Shown here: positions 36,007 to 45,136 of the stretch, in pieces
How positions within the stretch are numbered: position 1 is the stretch's first letter
How the letters are laid out: the number at the start of each line of letters is the position of its first letter
Assembly (NCBI RefSeq): GCF_015277895.1
Contig: NZ_CP063815.1
Span: 2,790,001-2,854,000 of the forward strand
Length of the DNA: 64,000 nt
Source: Microbacterium abyssi
Lineage (GTDB): Bacteria > Actinomycetota > Actinomycetes > Actinomycetales > Microbacteriaceae
Direction of reading: 5' to 3'
Translations under genes and position numbers: made by a program
The notes under the pieces: generated by a model
Seen by the model: the letters and a program-made list of their open reading frames with translations, nothing else
What the model was told of the DNA's origin: nothing
Databases searched by the model: none

Positions 36007-37337
36007 TGGCGATGTTCCGCTCCTTCTCGACGTTCAACTACCGCATCTGGTTCCTCGGCGCCCTGGTCTCCAACATCGGCGGCTGGATGCAGGCCACCGC
36101 GCAGGACTGGGTGGTCCTCACCGAGCTGACCGACAACGACGCGTCCGCGATGGGCATCACCATGGCGCTGCAGTTCGGCCCTCCCCTGGTGCTCGTGAGC
36201 ATGACCGGCTGGGTCGCCGACCGCTTCGACAGGCGCAAGATCCTCCTGATGACGCAGACCGTGCTGATGGCGCTCGCGATCGTCGTCGCCGTCCTGCTGC
36301 TCACCGGCGTCATGACACTGCCGCTGATGTTCTGCTTCGCGCTCATGTTCGGCATCACGAACGCCTTCGACGCCCCGGCCCGGCAGGCGTTCGTCTCCGA
36401 CATGGTGTCGCTCGAGGATGCCTCGAACGCGGTTGCCCTGAACTCGGCATCATTCAACATGGCGCGCTTGATCGGCCCGGCGGTCGGCGGGCTGCTCATC
36501 GTCGCCGTCGGCACCGGCTGGGTGTTCGTGATCAACGCGGCCACGTTCCTCGCGATGCTGATCGCCCTCGTGCTGATCCGCCGCGGCGAGCTGCTCCCCC
36601 GCGTCAAGAGCAGCGGGCGCAGCGGCCTCGCCGAGGGATTCCGGTACGTCTGGGCACGCAGCGACCTCAAGGTCGTGTTCGTGATGGTGTTCCTCATCGG
36701 CGCGTTCGGGATGAACTTCCCGATCTACGCCTCGACCATGGCGCTGGAGTTCGGGCGCGAGGCCGACGGCTACGGAGTGCTCAGCTCGGTGCTCGCGATC
36801 GGGTCGCTCGCCGGAGCGCTGCTCGCTGCTCGGCGCGATCGGGCGCGGGTGCGCGTTCTGATCGTCGCGGCCGGCGGCTTCGGGCTGGCGTCCCTCGTCT
36901 CCTCGTGGATGCCGACCTACTGGAGCTACGCGACCGTGCTGATCTTCGTGGGCTTCTCGACCGTGACCATGCTGACCACGGCGAACGGCTATGTGCAGAC
37001 CACGACCGATCCGGTGCTGCGCGGCCGCGTGCTCGCGCTCTACATGGCTGTCGTGATGGGCTCGACGCCGATCGGCGCCCCGATCGCCGGGTGGATCACG
37101 GATGTCGCGGGTCCTCGCGCCTCGATCCTGGTCGGCGGCATCGCAGGACTGGCCGCCATGGCCGTCGGTCTCGCGTGGATCATCGGCTCGGGCCGTCTGC
37201 GGCGCCTCGAGAACACCCGTTTCCGGCTCACGCTGGACGAGACCATGCCGATCTCGGTGACGCGGGTCGACCCGGTCGCGTTCAGCGATGAGGTCGCCGC
37301 CGCCACGACCCCGATCCGCATCGAACGCGCCGATTAG
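36003..37337 (+). CDS. MFS efflux transporter (EntS-like)
   Basis: The 444-residue protein has about 12 transmembrane helices and resembles the MFS_3 group (enterobactin exporter EntS-like). The loop WVADRFDRRKILL between helices 2 and 3 and NAFDAPARQAFVSDMV are typical. Its start overlaps the marR stop, so its expression follows MarR. The substrate is unknown; drugs or siderophores are usual for this group. Confidence 0.88.
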   Translation: MMAMFRSFSTFNYRIWFLGALVSNIGGWMQATAQDWVVLTELTDNDASAMGITMALQFGPPLVLVSMTGWVADRFDRRKILLMTQTVLMALAIVVAVLLLTGVMTLPLMFCFALMFGITNAFDAPARQAFVSDMVSLEDASNAVALNSASFNMARLIGPAVGGLLIVAVGTGWVFVINAATFLAMLIALVLIRRGELLPRVKSSGRSGLAEGFRYVWARSDLKVVFVMVFLIGAFGMNFPIYASTMALEFGREADGYGVLSSVLAIGSLAGALLAARRDRARVRVLIVAAGGFGLASLVSSWMPTYWSYATVLIFVGFSTVTMLTTANGYVQTTTDPVLRGRVLALYMAVVMGSTPIGAPIAGWITDVAGPRASILVGGIAGLAAMAVGLAWIIGSGRLRRLENTRFRLTLDETMPISVTRVDPVAFSDEVAAATTPIRIERAD

Positions 37338-37375
37338 CACTGCCGCTCGGCTCTCGATCTGACTAGCGTTGGGCC

Positions 37376-39277
37376 ATGAGCACATCAGGCGAAGATCAGA
37401 AACCGGATGCTGCGGCCTCTGTCGCCGATGTCGGCGGGGCCGAGGGGTCCGCGCCCCATCGCTCGCTGCCGCCGGTGCAGCGATGGGTGTTCTGGCCGGC
37501 CGCGGTCATCGTGATCGCGTTCGTGGCGTTCACGCTCATCGCCCCGGGCGTCGCGGAGAGCCTGTTCTCGACGATCCAGACCACGATCGTCAACGCGTTC
37601 AACTGGTACTACGTGCTGATCGCGGCGGTGTTCGTCGCGTTCAGCCTCTTCCTCGGCTTCAGCCGCTTCGGCGACATCAAGCTCGGCAAGGATGACGACG
37701 AGCCGGAGTTCTCGCTGATGAGCTGGTTCTCGCTGCTGTTCGCGGCCGGCATGGGCATCGGGCTGGTGTTCTACGGAGTCTCGGAGCCTCTCAACCATTT
37801 CGTCGATCCGCGCCCCGGTGTGGCGGGGACGCCTGAGCAGCTCGCGCAGGCAGCGCTCGGCCAGACTTATCTGCACTGGGGCGTGCACGCCTGGTCGATC
37901 TACGTCGTGATCGGGCTCGCCCTCGCATACGCGATCCATCGACGCCGGCGCCCGATCTCGATCCGCTGGACGCTCGAGCCGCTGCTCGGCAAGCGCGTCG
38001 AGGGCGGCTGGGGCCACGCGATCGATGTCATCGCACTGGTCGGCACGCTGTTCGGCGTCGCGACCTCACTGGGCCTCGGCGTGCTGCAGATCAGCTCGGG
38101 GCTCAGCGTCGCCGGCATCGCCGACCCGGACGAGACCACACAGGTGATCATCATCCTCATCATCTCGGTGTTCGTGCTCGCCTCGGTGCTCTCCGGTGTC
38201 ACCAAGGGCATGAAGTGGCTGTCGAACATCAACCTCGTGATGGCCGGACTCCTCGTGCTCTACCTGCTCATCGTGGGGCCGAGCGAGTTCCTGCTGCGCG
38301 ACTTCGTGCAGTCGATCGGCTACTACATCCAGAACTTCGTCGGGCTCTCATTCAACGTCAGCGCGTTCCAGGGCGAGGCGGGCGAGGCGTGGCAGGCGCA
38401 GTGGACCTCCTTCTACTGGGGTTGGTGGATCTCGTGGGCACCGTTCGTCGGCATCTTCATCGCCCGCATCTCGAAGGGTCGCACCGTGCGCGAGTTCGTC
38501 GCCGGCGTCATCCTCGTGCCCACTCTGCTCGGCATCCTGTGGTTCGCCGTGCTGGGCGGCTCGGCACTCGCGCTCGAGCTCGAGACCCCCGGCATCCTCA
38601 CGAACGAGGATGGCTCGGTGGACCTGCAGGGCGCGCTGTTCGAGATGCTCGCTCAGGTACCCGGCACGACCGTGGTCAGCATCGGTGCCATCCTGCTGAT
38701 CACGATCTTCTTCGTCACCTCCGCCGACTCCGGTGCCCTCGTGATGGGCATGATCGCGACCGGCGGCCAGCAGAATCCGAAGCGATGGATCCGCACGTTC
38801 TTCGTTGCGGTGACTGCGGCGCTCGCGATCGCCCTGCTGCTGGCCGGCGGCCTCACCGCGCTGCAGACAGCGGCCATCACCATCGCGCTGCCGTTCAGCA
38901 TCGTGATGCTGCTGATCTGCTGGTCGACCGTGGTTGCGTTCACGCGTGAGCGCCGGGCGTACGCTCGAGCGGAGCGCGCTCAGCTCATCGACAAGATCGG
39001 CGACTACTACGGGCTCGAGGTGGAATCGCGTGACGCGACAGGCCTGATCGGCGCGCAGCCCCGTTGGCTGCGGCATCTGCAGCGGCGTCTGGGCGTGCCC
39101 GTCTCACCGACCACGCCGATCCGGATCCGTCACGAGGTGCTCGACGCCGAGAGCAGAACGGATGCCTCACCGGCGACGCTCGACATCGACGAGCTGGTGT
39201 CGGAGGACGAGCTGTCCAGCTACGACGATCACGACGTCCCCGAGCACGGGGAGGACGAGGCGCCCCCGGTGCGGTGA
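37376..39277 (+). CDS. BCCT-family compatible solute transporter
   Basis: The 633-residue protein is a betaine/choline/carnitine transporter with about 12 helices. Family motifs are GMGIGLVFYGVSEPL and, near helix 8, FYWGWWISWAPFVGIFIARISKGRT. A hydrophilic tail of about 100 residues rich in acidic residues follows the last helix; such tails sense osmotic stress in BetP. It stands alone 38 bases after the MFS stop with no clear promoter element. Glycine betaine is the likeliest substrate. Confidence 0.92.
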   Translation: MSTSGEDQKPDAAASVADVGGAEGSAPHRSLPPVQRWVFWPAAVIVIAFVAFTLIAPGVAESLFSTIQTTIVNAFNWYYVLIAAVFVAFSLFLGFSRFGDIKLGKDDDEPEFSLMSWFSLLFAAGMGIGLVFYGVSEPLNHFVDPRPGVAGTPEQLAQAALGQTYLHWGVHAWSIYVVIGLALAYAIHRRRRPISIRWTLEPLLGKRVEGGWGHAIDVIALVGTLFGVATSLGLGVLQISSGLSVAGIADPDETTQVIIILIISVFVLASVLSGVTKGMKWLSNINLVMAGLLVLYLLIVGPSEFLLRDFVQSIGYYIQNFVGLSFNVSAFQGEAGEAWQAQWTSFYWGWWISWAPFVGIFIARISKGRTVREFVAGVILVPTLLGILWFAVLGGSALALELETPGILTNEDGSVDLQGALFEMLAQVPGTTVVSIGAILLITIFFVTSADSGALVMGMIATGGQQNPKRWIRTFFVAVTAALAIALLLAGGLTALQTAAITIALPFSIVMLLICWSTVVAFTRERRAYARAERAQLIDKIGDYYGLEVESRDATGLIGAQPRWLRHLQRRLGVPVSPTTPIRIRHEVLDAESRTDASPATLDIDELVSEDELSSYDDHDVPEHGEDEAPPVR

Positions 39278-39333
39278 ATCGCAGAGCTCCGGAACTCCCG
39301 GATATGACTCCCACCCATAACGAGAGGGAGAAC

Positions 39334-39375
39334 ATGTGCCAGGAGTCCATCGAATCCCGCTTCCACCACTCCTAG
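39334..39375 (+). CDS. Possible 13-codon leader ORF before the MHS transporter
   Basis: An ATG at 39334 preceded by GAGAGGGAG opens the peptide MCQESIESRFHHS and stops at 39373-39375, 67 bases before the transporter start. Too short to recognise, but it has a start, stop and plausible ribosome site within an otherwise empty 165-base gap. Translation of its Cys or His-His codons could tune expression of the downstream gene; no attenuator hairpin is obvious. It may be chance. Confidence 0.35.
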   Translation: MCQESIESRFHHS

Positions 39376-39442
39376 TCTGGCTCTCGTCGTGTTCGCAGGC
39401 GCTCCATGCCGTCCGCGGACTTCCCCCACACGAAGGAGTGCC

Positions 39443-40777
39443 ATGGCCACCGTGCCCGCCGATGACATCGACAGCTCGGGACTCGACACCCGCAGCCAGC
39501 GCCGCCGGGCGGTGATCGGGAGCTCCGTCGGGACGATCATCGAATGGTATGACTTCACGTTGTACGGGCTCGCGTCGGCGCTGGTGTTCGCCCCGCTGTT
39601 CTTTCCGGGCGCAGGCGAACTCGCCGGTCTGCTCGGGGCATTCGCCGGCTTCGCGGTGGGATTCGGTGCGCGCCCGATCGGCGGCCTGATCTTCGCGCAT
39701 TTCGGCGACCGGATCGGCAGGAAGACCACGCTGCTGGTGACTCTGCTGATGATGGGCCTCGCGACGACCCTGATCGGCCTGCTGCCGACCGGCGAGACGA
39801 TCGGCGTCTGGGCACCGATCCTCCTCATCGTGCTGCGACTATTCCAGGGTGCTGGGGCGGGGGCGGAGTTCGCCGGCGCCATGACGATGGCCAGCGAGTC
39901 CGCTCCGAACCGCAATCGCGCGTTCATCGCAGGCTTCCCAGGCGCAGCCGTCTACGTCGGGATGGCGCTGGCCACAGTCGCGTTCGCGCTGATCAGTCTG
40001 CTGCCGAAGGAACAATTTCAGGCTTGGGGCTGGCGCATCCCCTTCGTCGCCAGCATCGTGATCGTCGCATTCGCGCTGTACTTCCGCCTGCGCGTCAAGG
40101 AGACCGCTGCATTCGAGGCCGCTGAGAGGCACGGTGAGGTCACCTCCGCCCCGCTGGTCGAGGCCGTGCGCAGTCACTGGCGGATCCTTCTTGCGGGAAT
40201 GGCGCTGTTCGTCTTCGCGCTGCCCTGGGTCTACGTCGTCCAGACGTTCTCGCTGTCCTACACCACCGGTACCCTCACAGTGAATCCCACGCACGCCCTC
40301 ATCGGCCTCGTCGTCGCCGAGCTGCTGACCATCCCGGTCACTCTTCTGTGCGGACGGCTCGCCGACCGCATCGGCCGCAAGCCTGTGCTCATGGCCGCCG
40401 CCATCTTCGGCGTGGTGTTCGCGTTCCCGATGTTCTGGTTGTTCAACACCGAGAACTCCTGGCTCGTAGGGATCTCGCTGATCCTTGGCCTCGCCGTGGT
40501 CCAGGGCGGAACGATCGGCGTGAGCGCCGCGATGCTGGCCGAGTTGTTCCCGACCCGGATGCGGTGGAGCGGCATCGCGATCTCGCGCGAGATCCCCGCA
40601 GCCCTCGTCGGCGGTACGGCCCCTCTGGTCGCGACAGCGCTGGTCGCATGGGCGGGCGGATCCCCGTGGCTCGTCGCCGGCTATCTCGTCGTGCTCAGCG
40701 TGATCGGTGTGATCGGGATCCGCAGTCTGCCGGAGACCCTCACGCCGGGGAGCGAGGCAGGGGATCTGAAGGAATAG
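39443..40777 (+). CDS. MHS-family MFS transporter (ProP/ShiA-like)
   Basis: The 444-residue carrier belongs to the metabolite:H+ symporter branch. It has the helix-1 motif GTIIEWYDFTLYG, the helix 2-3 loop HFGDRIGRKTTLL and its repeat GRLADRIGRKPVLM. It carries proline/betaine, shikimate or dicarboxylates in relatives. AAGGAG just upstream supports the ATG at 39443 rather than 39389. It follows the BCCT transporter with only the possible leader ORF between. Substrate is unsettled. Confidence 0.88.
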   Translation: MATVPADDIDSSGLDTRSQRRRAVIGSSVGTIIEWYDFTLYGLASALVFAPLFFPGAGELAGLLGAFAGFAVGFGARPIGGLIFAHFGDRIGRKTTLLVTLLMMGLATTLIGLLPTGETIGVWAPILLIVLRLFQGAGAGAEFAGAMTMASESAPNRNRAFIAGFPGAAVYVGMALATVAFALISLLPKEQFQAWGWRIPFVASIVIVAFALYFRLRVKETAAFEAAERHGEVTSAPLVEAVRSHWRILLAGMALFVFALPWVYVVQTFSLSYTTGTLTVNPTHALIGLVVAELLTIPVTLLCGRLADRIGRKPVLMAAAIFGVVFAFPMFWLFNTENSWLVGISLILGLAVVQGGTIGVSAAMLAELFPTRMRWSGIAISREIPAALVGGTAPLVATALVAWAGGSPWLVAGYLVVLSVIGVIGIRSLPETLTPGSEAGDLKE

Positions 40778-40814
40778 GCCCAGTGCGGCGGACCACCGGC
40801 AGACCGGAGCCGGA

Positions 40815-42188
40815 CTACCGCTCGCACATGATCCCGTCACGATCGGCGTCCCGTCGGGACGACTGGAGGTTGTAGAGGGAGGTGGAAGGGTACGGTTTGC
40901 CGACGAGCGGCTTGGGTTTACCGGCCTTCCTGTCGACGGTGACGTTGCTCTTGCGGATGCCGTCAGGGTAGTCCTTGTTCAGCTGCGCGCAGTTCGCGTA
41001 CACCTTGCCCTGCACTGCGGCCGTAGCCGAACTCGACTTGGCCGCCGTGACGTATCCGGCCTTCGCTCCGGTCACCTTCACCGTGATCCGGGCGTAGGCG
41101 TCGGTGGGCCGCACAGTGTAGCTCGACGAGGTGGCCCCGGCGATGGCGGCGCCGTTGCGGTACCACTGGTACTTCAGAGTCGCCCCGCTGGTCCATGTTC
41201 CTGCTTTGGCGGTGAGCTTCGAGGCGACCCTTGTGGTTCCGCTGATCTTCGGGGCGGATGCGGTGAGTGTGCCGCGTGCGACTGCAGAAGTCGCCGAAGA
41301 CGTCTTGCTGACAGTTGCGTACCCCGAGAGTCGGCCGGTCAGGGCGAGGGTGATCTTATTGCCGGCATCCGCCGCGGTGAGCTTGTAGGCGGCGCCCTTC
41401 GCGCCGGTGATGCTCGTCCCGTTGCGGAGCCATTGATAGCTGAACGCTGTGCCCTTGCTCCACGTGCCCTTGTTCGCACTGAGGGTCGCGCCGACCTTGG
41501 CCGTTCCAGTGATCTTCGGAGTTGTGACGGTGAGCACCTTCGCCGACCTGGCCGATGTCTTCGTGACCGCGGTGTAACCGTTCTTCGTCCCGGTGATCGT
41601 CACACTGATCTGCTTGCCGGAATCCGCGGAGGTCAGCCTGTAGCTCGCCGCGGTGGCTGCCGAGATCTTTGCTCCATTGCGAAGCCACTGGTAACGGAAC
41701 GAGACTCCGGCGCTCCAGCCGCCGGGCTTCGCTGTCAGCGTCGAGCCGACCGCGAACGTCCCCGACAGGGTCGGCGTCGTGGAGGTCAGCGACCCCACAG
41801 CGACCGGGGCAGTCGGAGCGCTGACGAGAACGAGTTCCGCCCCGATGTCGTCCACCGCACGTCCGGTGACGCGCACACTGATGAGCGCACCGACATCGGC
41901 CGGCCCGATCTCATAAGAGACAGCGGTCGCCCCGGCGATCTCGCTACCGGCGCGAAGCCATTGATAGGCAGGCGCGTCCCATAGGGTGAGCGAACTGGGA
42001 TCGAGGGTCAGCACGGCACCGACGATCGCAGACCCCGACACCGTCGGACCGGTCACGTCGACGACGCCGTCATCGGCTGATGCGGGCGTGTCCGGCGTCG
42101 ACGTGACGACGAGCATGCCGGCGACGAGTATGCCGCCGATCACTCCCGCGAGCAGCCTGTTGCTCCGAACGATGAAGGCGTTGGCCAT
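40815..42188 (-). CDS. Secreted Ig-repeat protein with C-terminal Excalibur domain
   Basis: The 457-residue protein has a signal peptide or anchor (residues about 10-35, hydrophobic) and four Ig-like repeats of about 85 residues. Each repeat holds a YQW(L/Y)R(N/A)G core (YQWLRAGSEI, YQWLRNGAKI, YQWLRNGTSI, YQWYRNGAAI). The C-terminus ends in DADRDGIMCE, the Excalibur calcium-binding motif, preceded by NCAQLNKDYPDGI. It is surface-exposed or secreted. It has no catalytic domain, so a role in adhesion or cell-surface structure is inferred. It is monocistronic, with the palindrome TGATCGTGTGATCA (42242-42255) upstream. Confidence 0.9.
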   Translation of the reverse strand: MANAFIVRSNRLLAGVIGGILVAGMLVVTSTPDTPASADDGVVDVTGPTVSGSAIVGAVLTLDPSSLTLWDAPAYQWLRAGSEIAGATAVSYEIGPADVGALISVRVTGRAVDDIGAELVLVSAPTAPVAVGSLTSTTPTLSGTFAVGSTLTAKPGGWSAGVSFRYQWLRNGAKISAATAASYRLTSADSGKQISVTITGTKNGYTAVTKTSARSAKVLTVTTPKITGTAKVGATLSANKGTWSKGTAFSYQWLRNGTSITGAKGAAYKLTAADAGNKITLALTGRLSGYATVSKTSSATSAVARGTLTASAPKISGTTRVASKLTAKAGTWTSGATLKYQWYRNGAAIAGATSSSYTVRPTDAYARITVKVTGAKAGYVTAAKSSSATAAVQGKVYANCAQLNKDYPDGIRKSNVTVDRKAGKPKPLVGKPYPSTSLYNLQSSRRDADRDGIMCER

Positions 42189-42334
42189 GTGTTCCCGGTT
42201 CCCCACTCCGTCGAGCGGGATCGGCTCGACATCACCCCTGTTGATCGTGTGATCAGCGTCGCGGTGCGGCCCCGATCAGCTTGACTGTAGGGGACGCGGA
42301 GCCGTCGGCGCAATCAGTGCGTCGCTCGCCGCAC

Positions 42335-43534
42335 TCACCCCTCCAGCGCCACGCGCAGCTGCTCGAGCGCCCAGTCGATCTCGGTCGCGCGGATCACGAG
42401 CGGCGGCGCGATACGGATCGTCTGCCCGTGCGTGTCCTTGACGAGCACGCCGCGCTCCATGAGCTTCTCGCTGATCTCGCGTCCGGTGCCGCGCGCGGGG
42501 TCGATGTCGACGCCGGCCCAGAGGCCCGCGACGCGGATGCCGGTCACGCCGTTGCCGATGAGCGTCTCGAGCCCGGTCTGCAGGTGCGCACCGAGCTGGC
42601 GCGCCCGTTCCTGGAACTCGCCGGTCTCGAGCATCTCCACGACACGCCGTCCGACCGCCGCGGCCAGCGGGTTGCCTCCGAAGGTCGAGCCGTGCTCGCC
42701 GGGGCGGATGACTCCGAGCACGTCGCGGTCGCCGACCACGGCGGAGACCGGAAGAATGCCGCCGCCGAGCGCCTTGCCGAGCAGGTACAGGTCGGGAACG
42801 ACGCCCTCGCGATCGCACGCGAAGGTCTCGCCGACGCGGCCGAGTCCGGCCTGGATCTCATCCGCGATGAACAGCACGTTTCGCTCATCGCAGATCTCGC
42901 GGATCCGCTTCAAGTAGCCCTCGGGCGGGATGACGACGCCGGCCTCGCCCTGGACCGGCTCGACGAGCACCGCGGCGGTCTCATCCGTGATGGCAGCGGC
43001 GATGGCATCCGCGTCCCCGTAGGGGACGGCGTCGAAACCGGGAGTGAACGGTCCGAAGCCGGCGCGCGCCGTCTCATCGTCGCTGAAGCTCACGATCGTC
43101 GTGGTGCGACCGTGGAAGTTCCCGGCGGCGACGACGATGCGCGCCTTCCCCGGAGCGATGCCCTTGACACGGTATCCCCACGCGCGGGCGACCTTGATGC
43201 CGGTCTCGACGGCTTCGGCGCCGGTGTTCATCGGCAGCACCATCTCCTTGCCGCACAGCCGGGCGAGGGCCTCTGCGAACGGCTCGAGCCGGTCGTTCAT
43301 GAACGCGCGACTGGTGAGGGTGATCCGCCCCAGCTGCTCGACCGTCGCGTCGACGAGGGCAGGATGCCGATGACCGAAGTTCACCGCGGAGTACGCCGCG
43401 AGAAGATCGAGGTAGCGCTTGCCCTCGGTGTCGGTGACCCAGACGCCCTCGCCGGACGCGATGGTCACGGGCAGAGGGTGGTAGTTCTCGGCGACGTGCG
43501 TCTCGAGGGCCGTCCTCGTCTCCGCGGCAGTCAC
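42335..43534 (-). CDS. rocD: Ornithine aminotransferase
   Basis: The 399-residue PLP enzyme transfers the delta-amino group of ornithine to 2-oxoglutarate to make glutamate semialdehyde. OAT motifs include NTGAEAVETGIKVARAWGYRVKG, IADEIQAGLGRVG and the PLP lysine of LGKALGGGILPVSAV. The GTG at 43534 overlaps the dimethylargininase stop (GTGA), giving a coupled two-gene operon. Product glutamate semialdehyde leads to proline or glutamate, so it links to the PutA encoded 3 kb away. Confidence 0.93.
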   Translation of the reverse strand: MTAAETRTALETHVAENYHPLPVTIASGEGVWVTDTEGKRYLDLLAAYSAVNFGHRHPALVDATVEQLGRITLTSRAFMNDRLEPFAEALARLCGKEMVLPMNTGAEAVETGIKVARAWGYRVKGIAPGKARIVVAAGNFHGRTTTIVSFSDDETARAGFGPFTPGFDAVPYGDADAIAAAITDETAAVLVEPVQGEAGVVIPPEGYLKRIREICDERNVLFIADEIQAGLGRVGETFACDREGVVPDLYLLGKALGGGILPVSAVVGDRDVLGVIRPGEHGSTFGGNPLAAAVGRRVVEMLETGEFQERARQLGAHLQTGLETLIGNGVTGIRVAGLWAGVDIDPARGTGREISEKLMERGVLVKDTHGQTIRIAPPLVIRATEIDWALEQLRVALEG

Positions 43535-44409
43535 TTCGCACCGCGCAGCTCGAGCGTGCAGCACTTGATGCCGCCGCCGCCGAGCAGCAGCTCGGAGAGG
43601 TCGACGGTGATCGGGTTGTATCCGCGCTCGCGCAGCTGCTTCTCGAAGCCCTTGGCGCGCGGCGAGATGATGACGTTGTAACCGTCGCTGGCGGAGTTCA
43701 GCCCGAACACCGCGCCGTCCTCATCCGAGACGAGGATGGCATCCGGGTAGCGCTCCTCGAGGATCGCGCGGCTCGCGTCGTCGAAGGCGCCCGGAAGGTA
43801 GGCGATGTTCGCGTGTTCGGGCCCGCCGTTCTCGACGCCCTCGACAGGGTCGAGCACGGCGATCGCGGTGTCGAGGTGGTAGAAGCGGGGGTCGACGAGA
43901 TTCAACGAGACCACTTCGCGTCCGAAGATCTCGCCGACCTCGCGGTGGCTGTCCCCTGTGGAGCGGAAGCCGACGCCGGCGAGGATCGTGTTCCCGACGA
44001 GCAGGAAGTCACCCTCGCCCTCATTGACCTCTTCGGGCTCGACGGTGTCGAACCCGCTGGCGCGGAACCAGTCCGCGAAGGCCGGTGCTTCGCCGGCACG
44101 CTCGGTGAAGCGGAACTTCGGCACGTAGGCGCGGCCGTCGATCAGGAAGCCGCCGTTGGCGGTGTAGACCATGTCGGGGTACCCGGCGAGGGGATCGATC
44201 AGTTCGACCTCGTGGCCGAGTTCCAGATACAGGTCGTACAACTTCTGCCACTGGGCGACGGCGTTCGCAGTGTCAGTGGGTTTCGCCGGCTCCATCCACG
44301 GGTTGATCTTGTAGCTGACCGTGAAGTGCTCCGGACGGCACATGAGGTAGCGGCGGTGCTGCGCGGTGCGGACGGGCGTGGGAACGGTGACGGTTTCTGG
44401 CGTCGACAT
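43531..44409 (-). CDS. ddaH: Dimethylarginine dimethylaminohydrolase (DDAH)
   Basis: The 292-residue member of the arginine deiminase superfamily hydrolyses methylated arginine to citrulline and methylamine; some members act on arginine to ornithine. Catalytic features are YTANGGFLIDG near the start, FYHLDTAIAVLD with the catalytic His, and the C-terminal GGGGIKCCTLEL with nucleophilic Cys. The ATG at 44409 has GGAG upstream; the longer frame to 44658 runs through a repeat. It is the first gene of an operon with rocD. Confidence 0.9.
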   Translation of the reverse strand: MSTPETVTVPTPVRTAQHRRYLMCRPEHFTVSYKINPWMEPAKPTDTANAVAQWQKLYDLYLELGHEVELIDPLAGYPDMVYTANGGFLIDGRAYVPKFRFTERAGEAPAFADWFRASGFDTVEPEEVNEGEGDFLLVGNTILAGVGFRSTGDSHREVGEIFGREVVSLNLVDPRFYHLDTAIAVLDPVEGVENGGPEHANIAYLPGAFDDASRAILEERYPDAILVSDEDGAVFGLNSASDGYNVIISPRAKGFEKQLRERGYNPITVDLSELLLGGGGIKCCTLELRGAK

Positions 44410-44471
44410 CTGGCTCCTCGAAGGGATGCGGCGGACGCTGTCCAGGGGCCTGGCGGAAGTTCGACCCGCTC

Positions 44472-44494
44472 GACCCTTCGACAGGCTCAGGGAT
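44472..44494. repeat. REP-like dispersed repeat element
   Basis: The site contains CCCTTCGACAGGCTCAGGG, a partly palindromic sequence (outer CCCT/AGGG) that recurs in many actinobacterial genomes between genes. It sits in the 178-base gap between ddaH and the lipoprotein gene. It could form a small hairpin on either strand. I see only this copy in the window. Confidence 0.55.
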
Positions 44495-44587
44495 CGAGGG
44501 CGGGGAAGATGCGACGCAGGCACGCCAGTGCTCATTCTGGCATCCGGTCCTGGATGTTCGCCACCCGACCGGCGGGGCGTCATGGTC

Positions 44588-44974
44588 TCACTGCGGCGGG
44601 AAGGGCTTCCCCGGGCAGGCGATCGCCCATCCCTCGGCCAGCGCATCCTCAAGACCATAATTCAGGAAGAGCATCAAGCCCATCATCCCCTCCGCTCCGT
44701 CCCCGCCGTCGCACATGCTGACCAGCCCGGCAGCCGTCATGTCGAAGATGCTCACAGATTCCGTGGCCCCTTCAACATCCCCGGCCAAACCCGCAGTCGG
44801 GCCATTGGGATCATCCATCAGATCGGCGACTGCTTGGTCCTGCTCAGCAACCACGGCCTTCATAGCGGCGGAGGCGTCCTCAAGCCGAGTATCGGGAGCT
44901 GCGAAGCACGCAGACAGACTGACCGAGCCGAGCGCAGCGACCATCGACATCGTCAGAAACCGGTGCAGTCGCAT
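44588..44974 (-). CDS. Hypothetical lipoprotein
   Basis: This 128-residue protein has a lipoprotein signal peptide with LSAC lipobox (Cys23) and a mature part rich in Asp, Glu and Gly with two further Cys (SMCDGG, IACPGK) that could form a disulfide. I recognise no family. It stands alone, with the repeat element on one side and the oxidoreductase gene on the other. Third-position GC supports coding. Confidence 0.75.
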   Translation of the reverse strand: MRLHRFLTMSMVAALGSVSLSACFAAPDTRLEDASAAMKAVVAEQDQAVADLMDDPNGPTAGLAGDVEGATESVSIFDMTAAGLVSMCDGGDGAEGMMGLMLFLNYGLEDALAEGWAIACPGKPFPPQ

Positions 44975-45136
44975 GCGCAGATGCTATCGGCATCGCGGGT
45001 CAGAGAGCAGCGGATCCAGACGACGGATGCCGGGGATGCCGTCGAAAGACGCATCCGTCGGTGCGATCGTTTCGATGCCTTATGCCGGCGCCGCTCCTCG
45101 GTCGATCGGATCCTCAGCAGGTGACGCATCCGCGCG

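Noticed and set aside
37376..39277. Riboswitch or leader before the BCCT gene
   Set aside because: Only 38 bases separate it from the MFS stop, too short for a riboswitch, and no hairpin is present.
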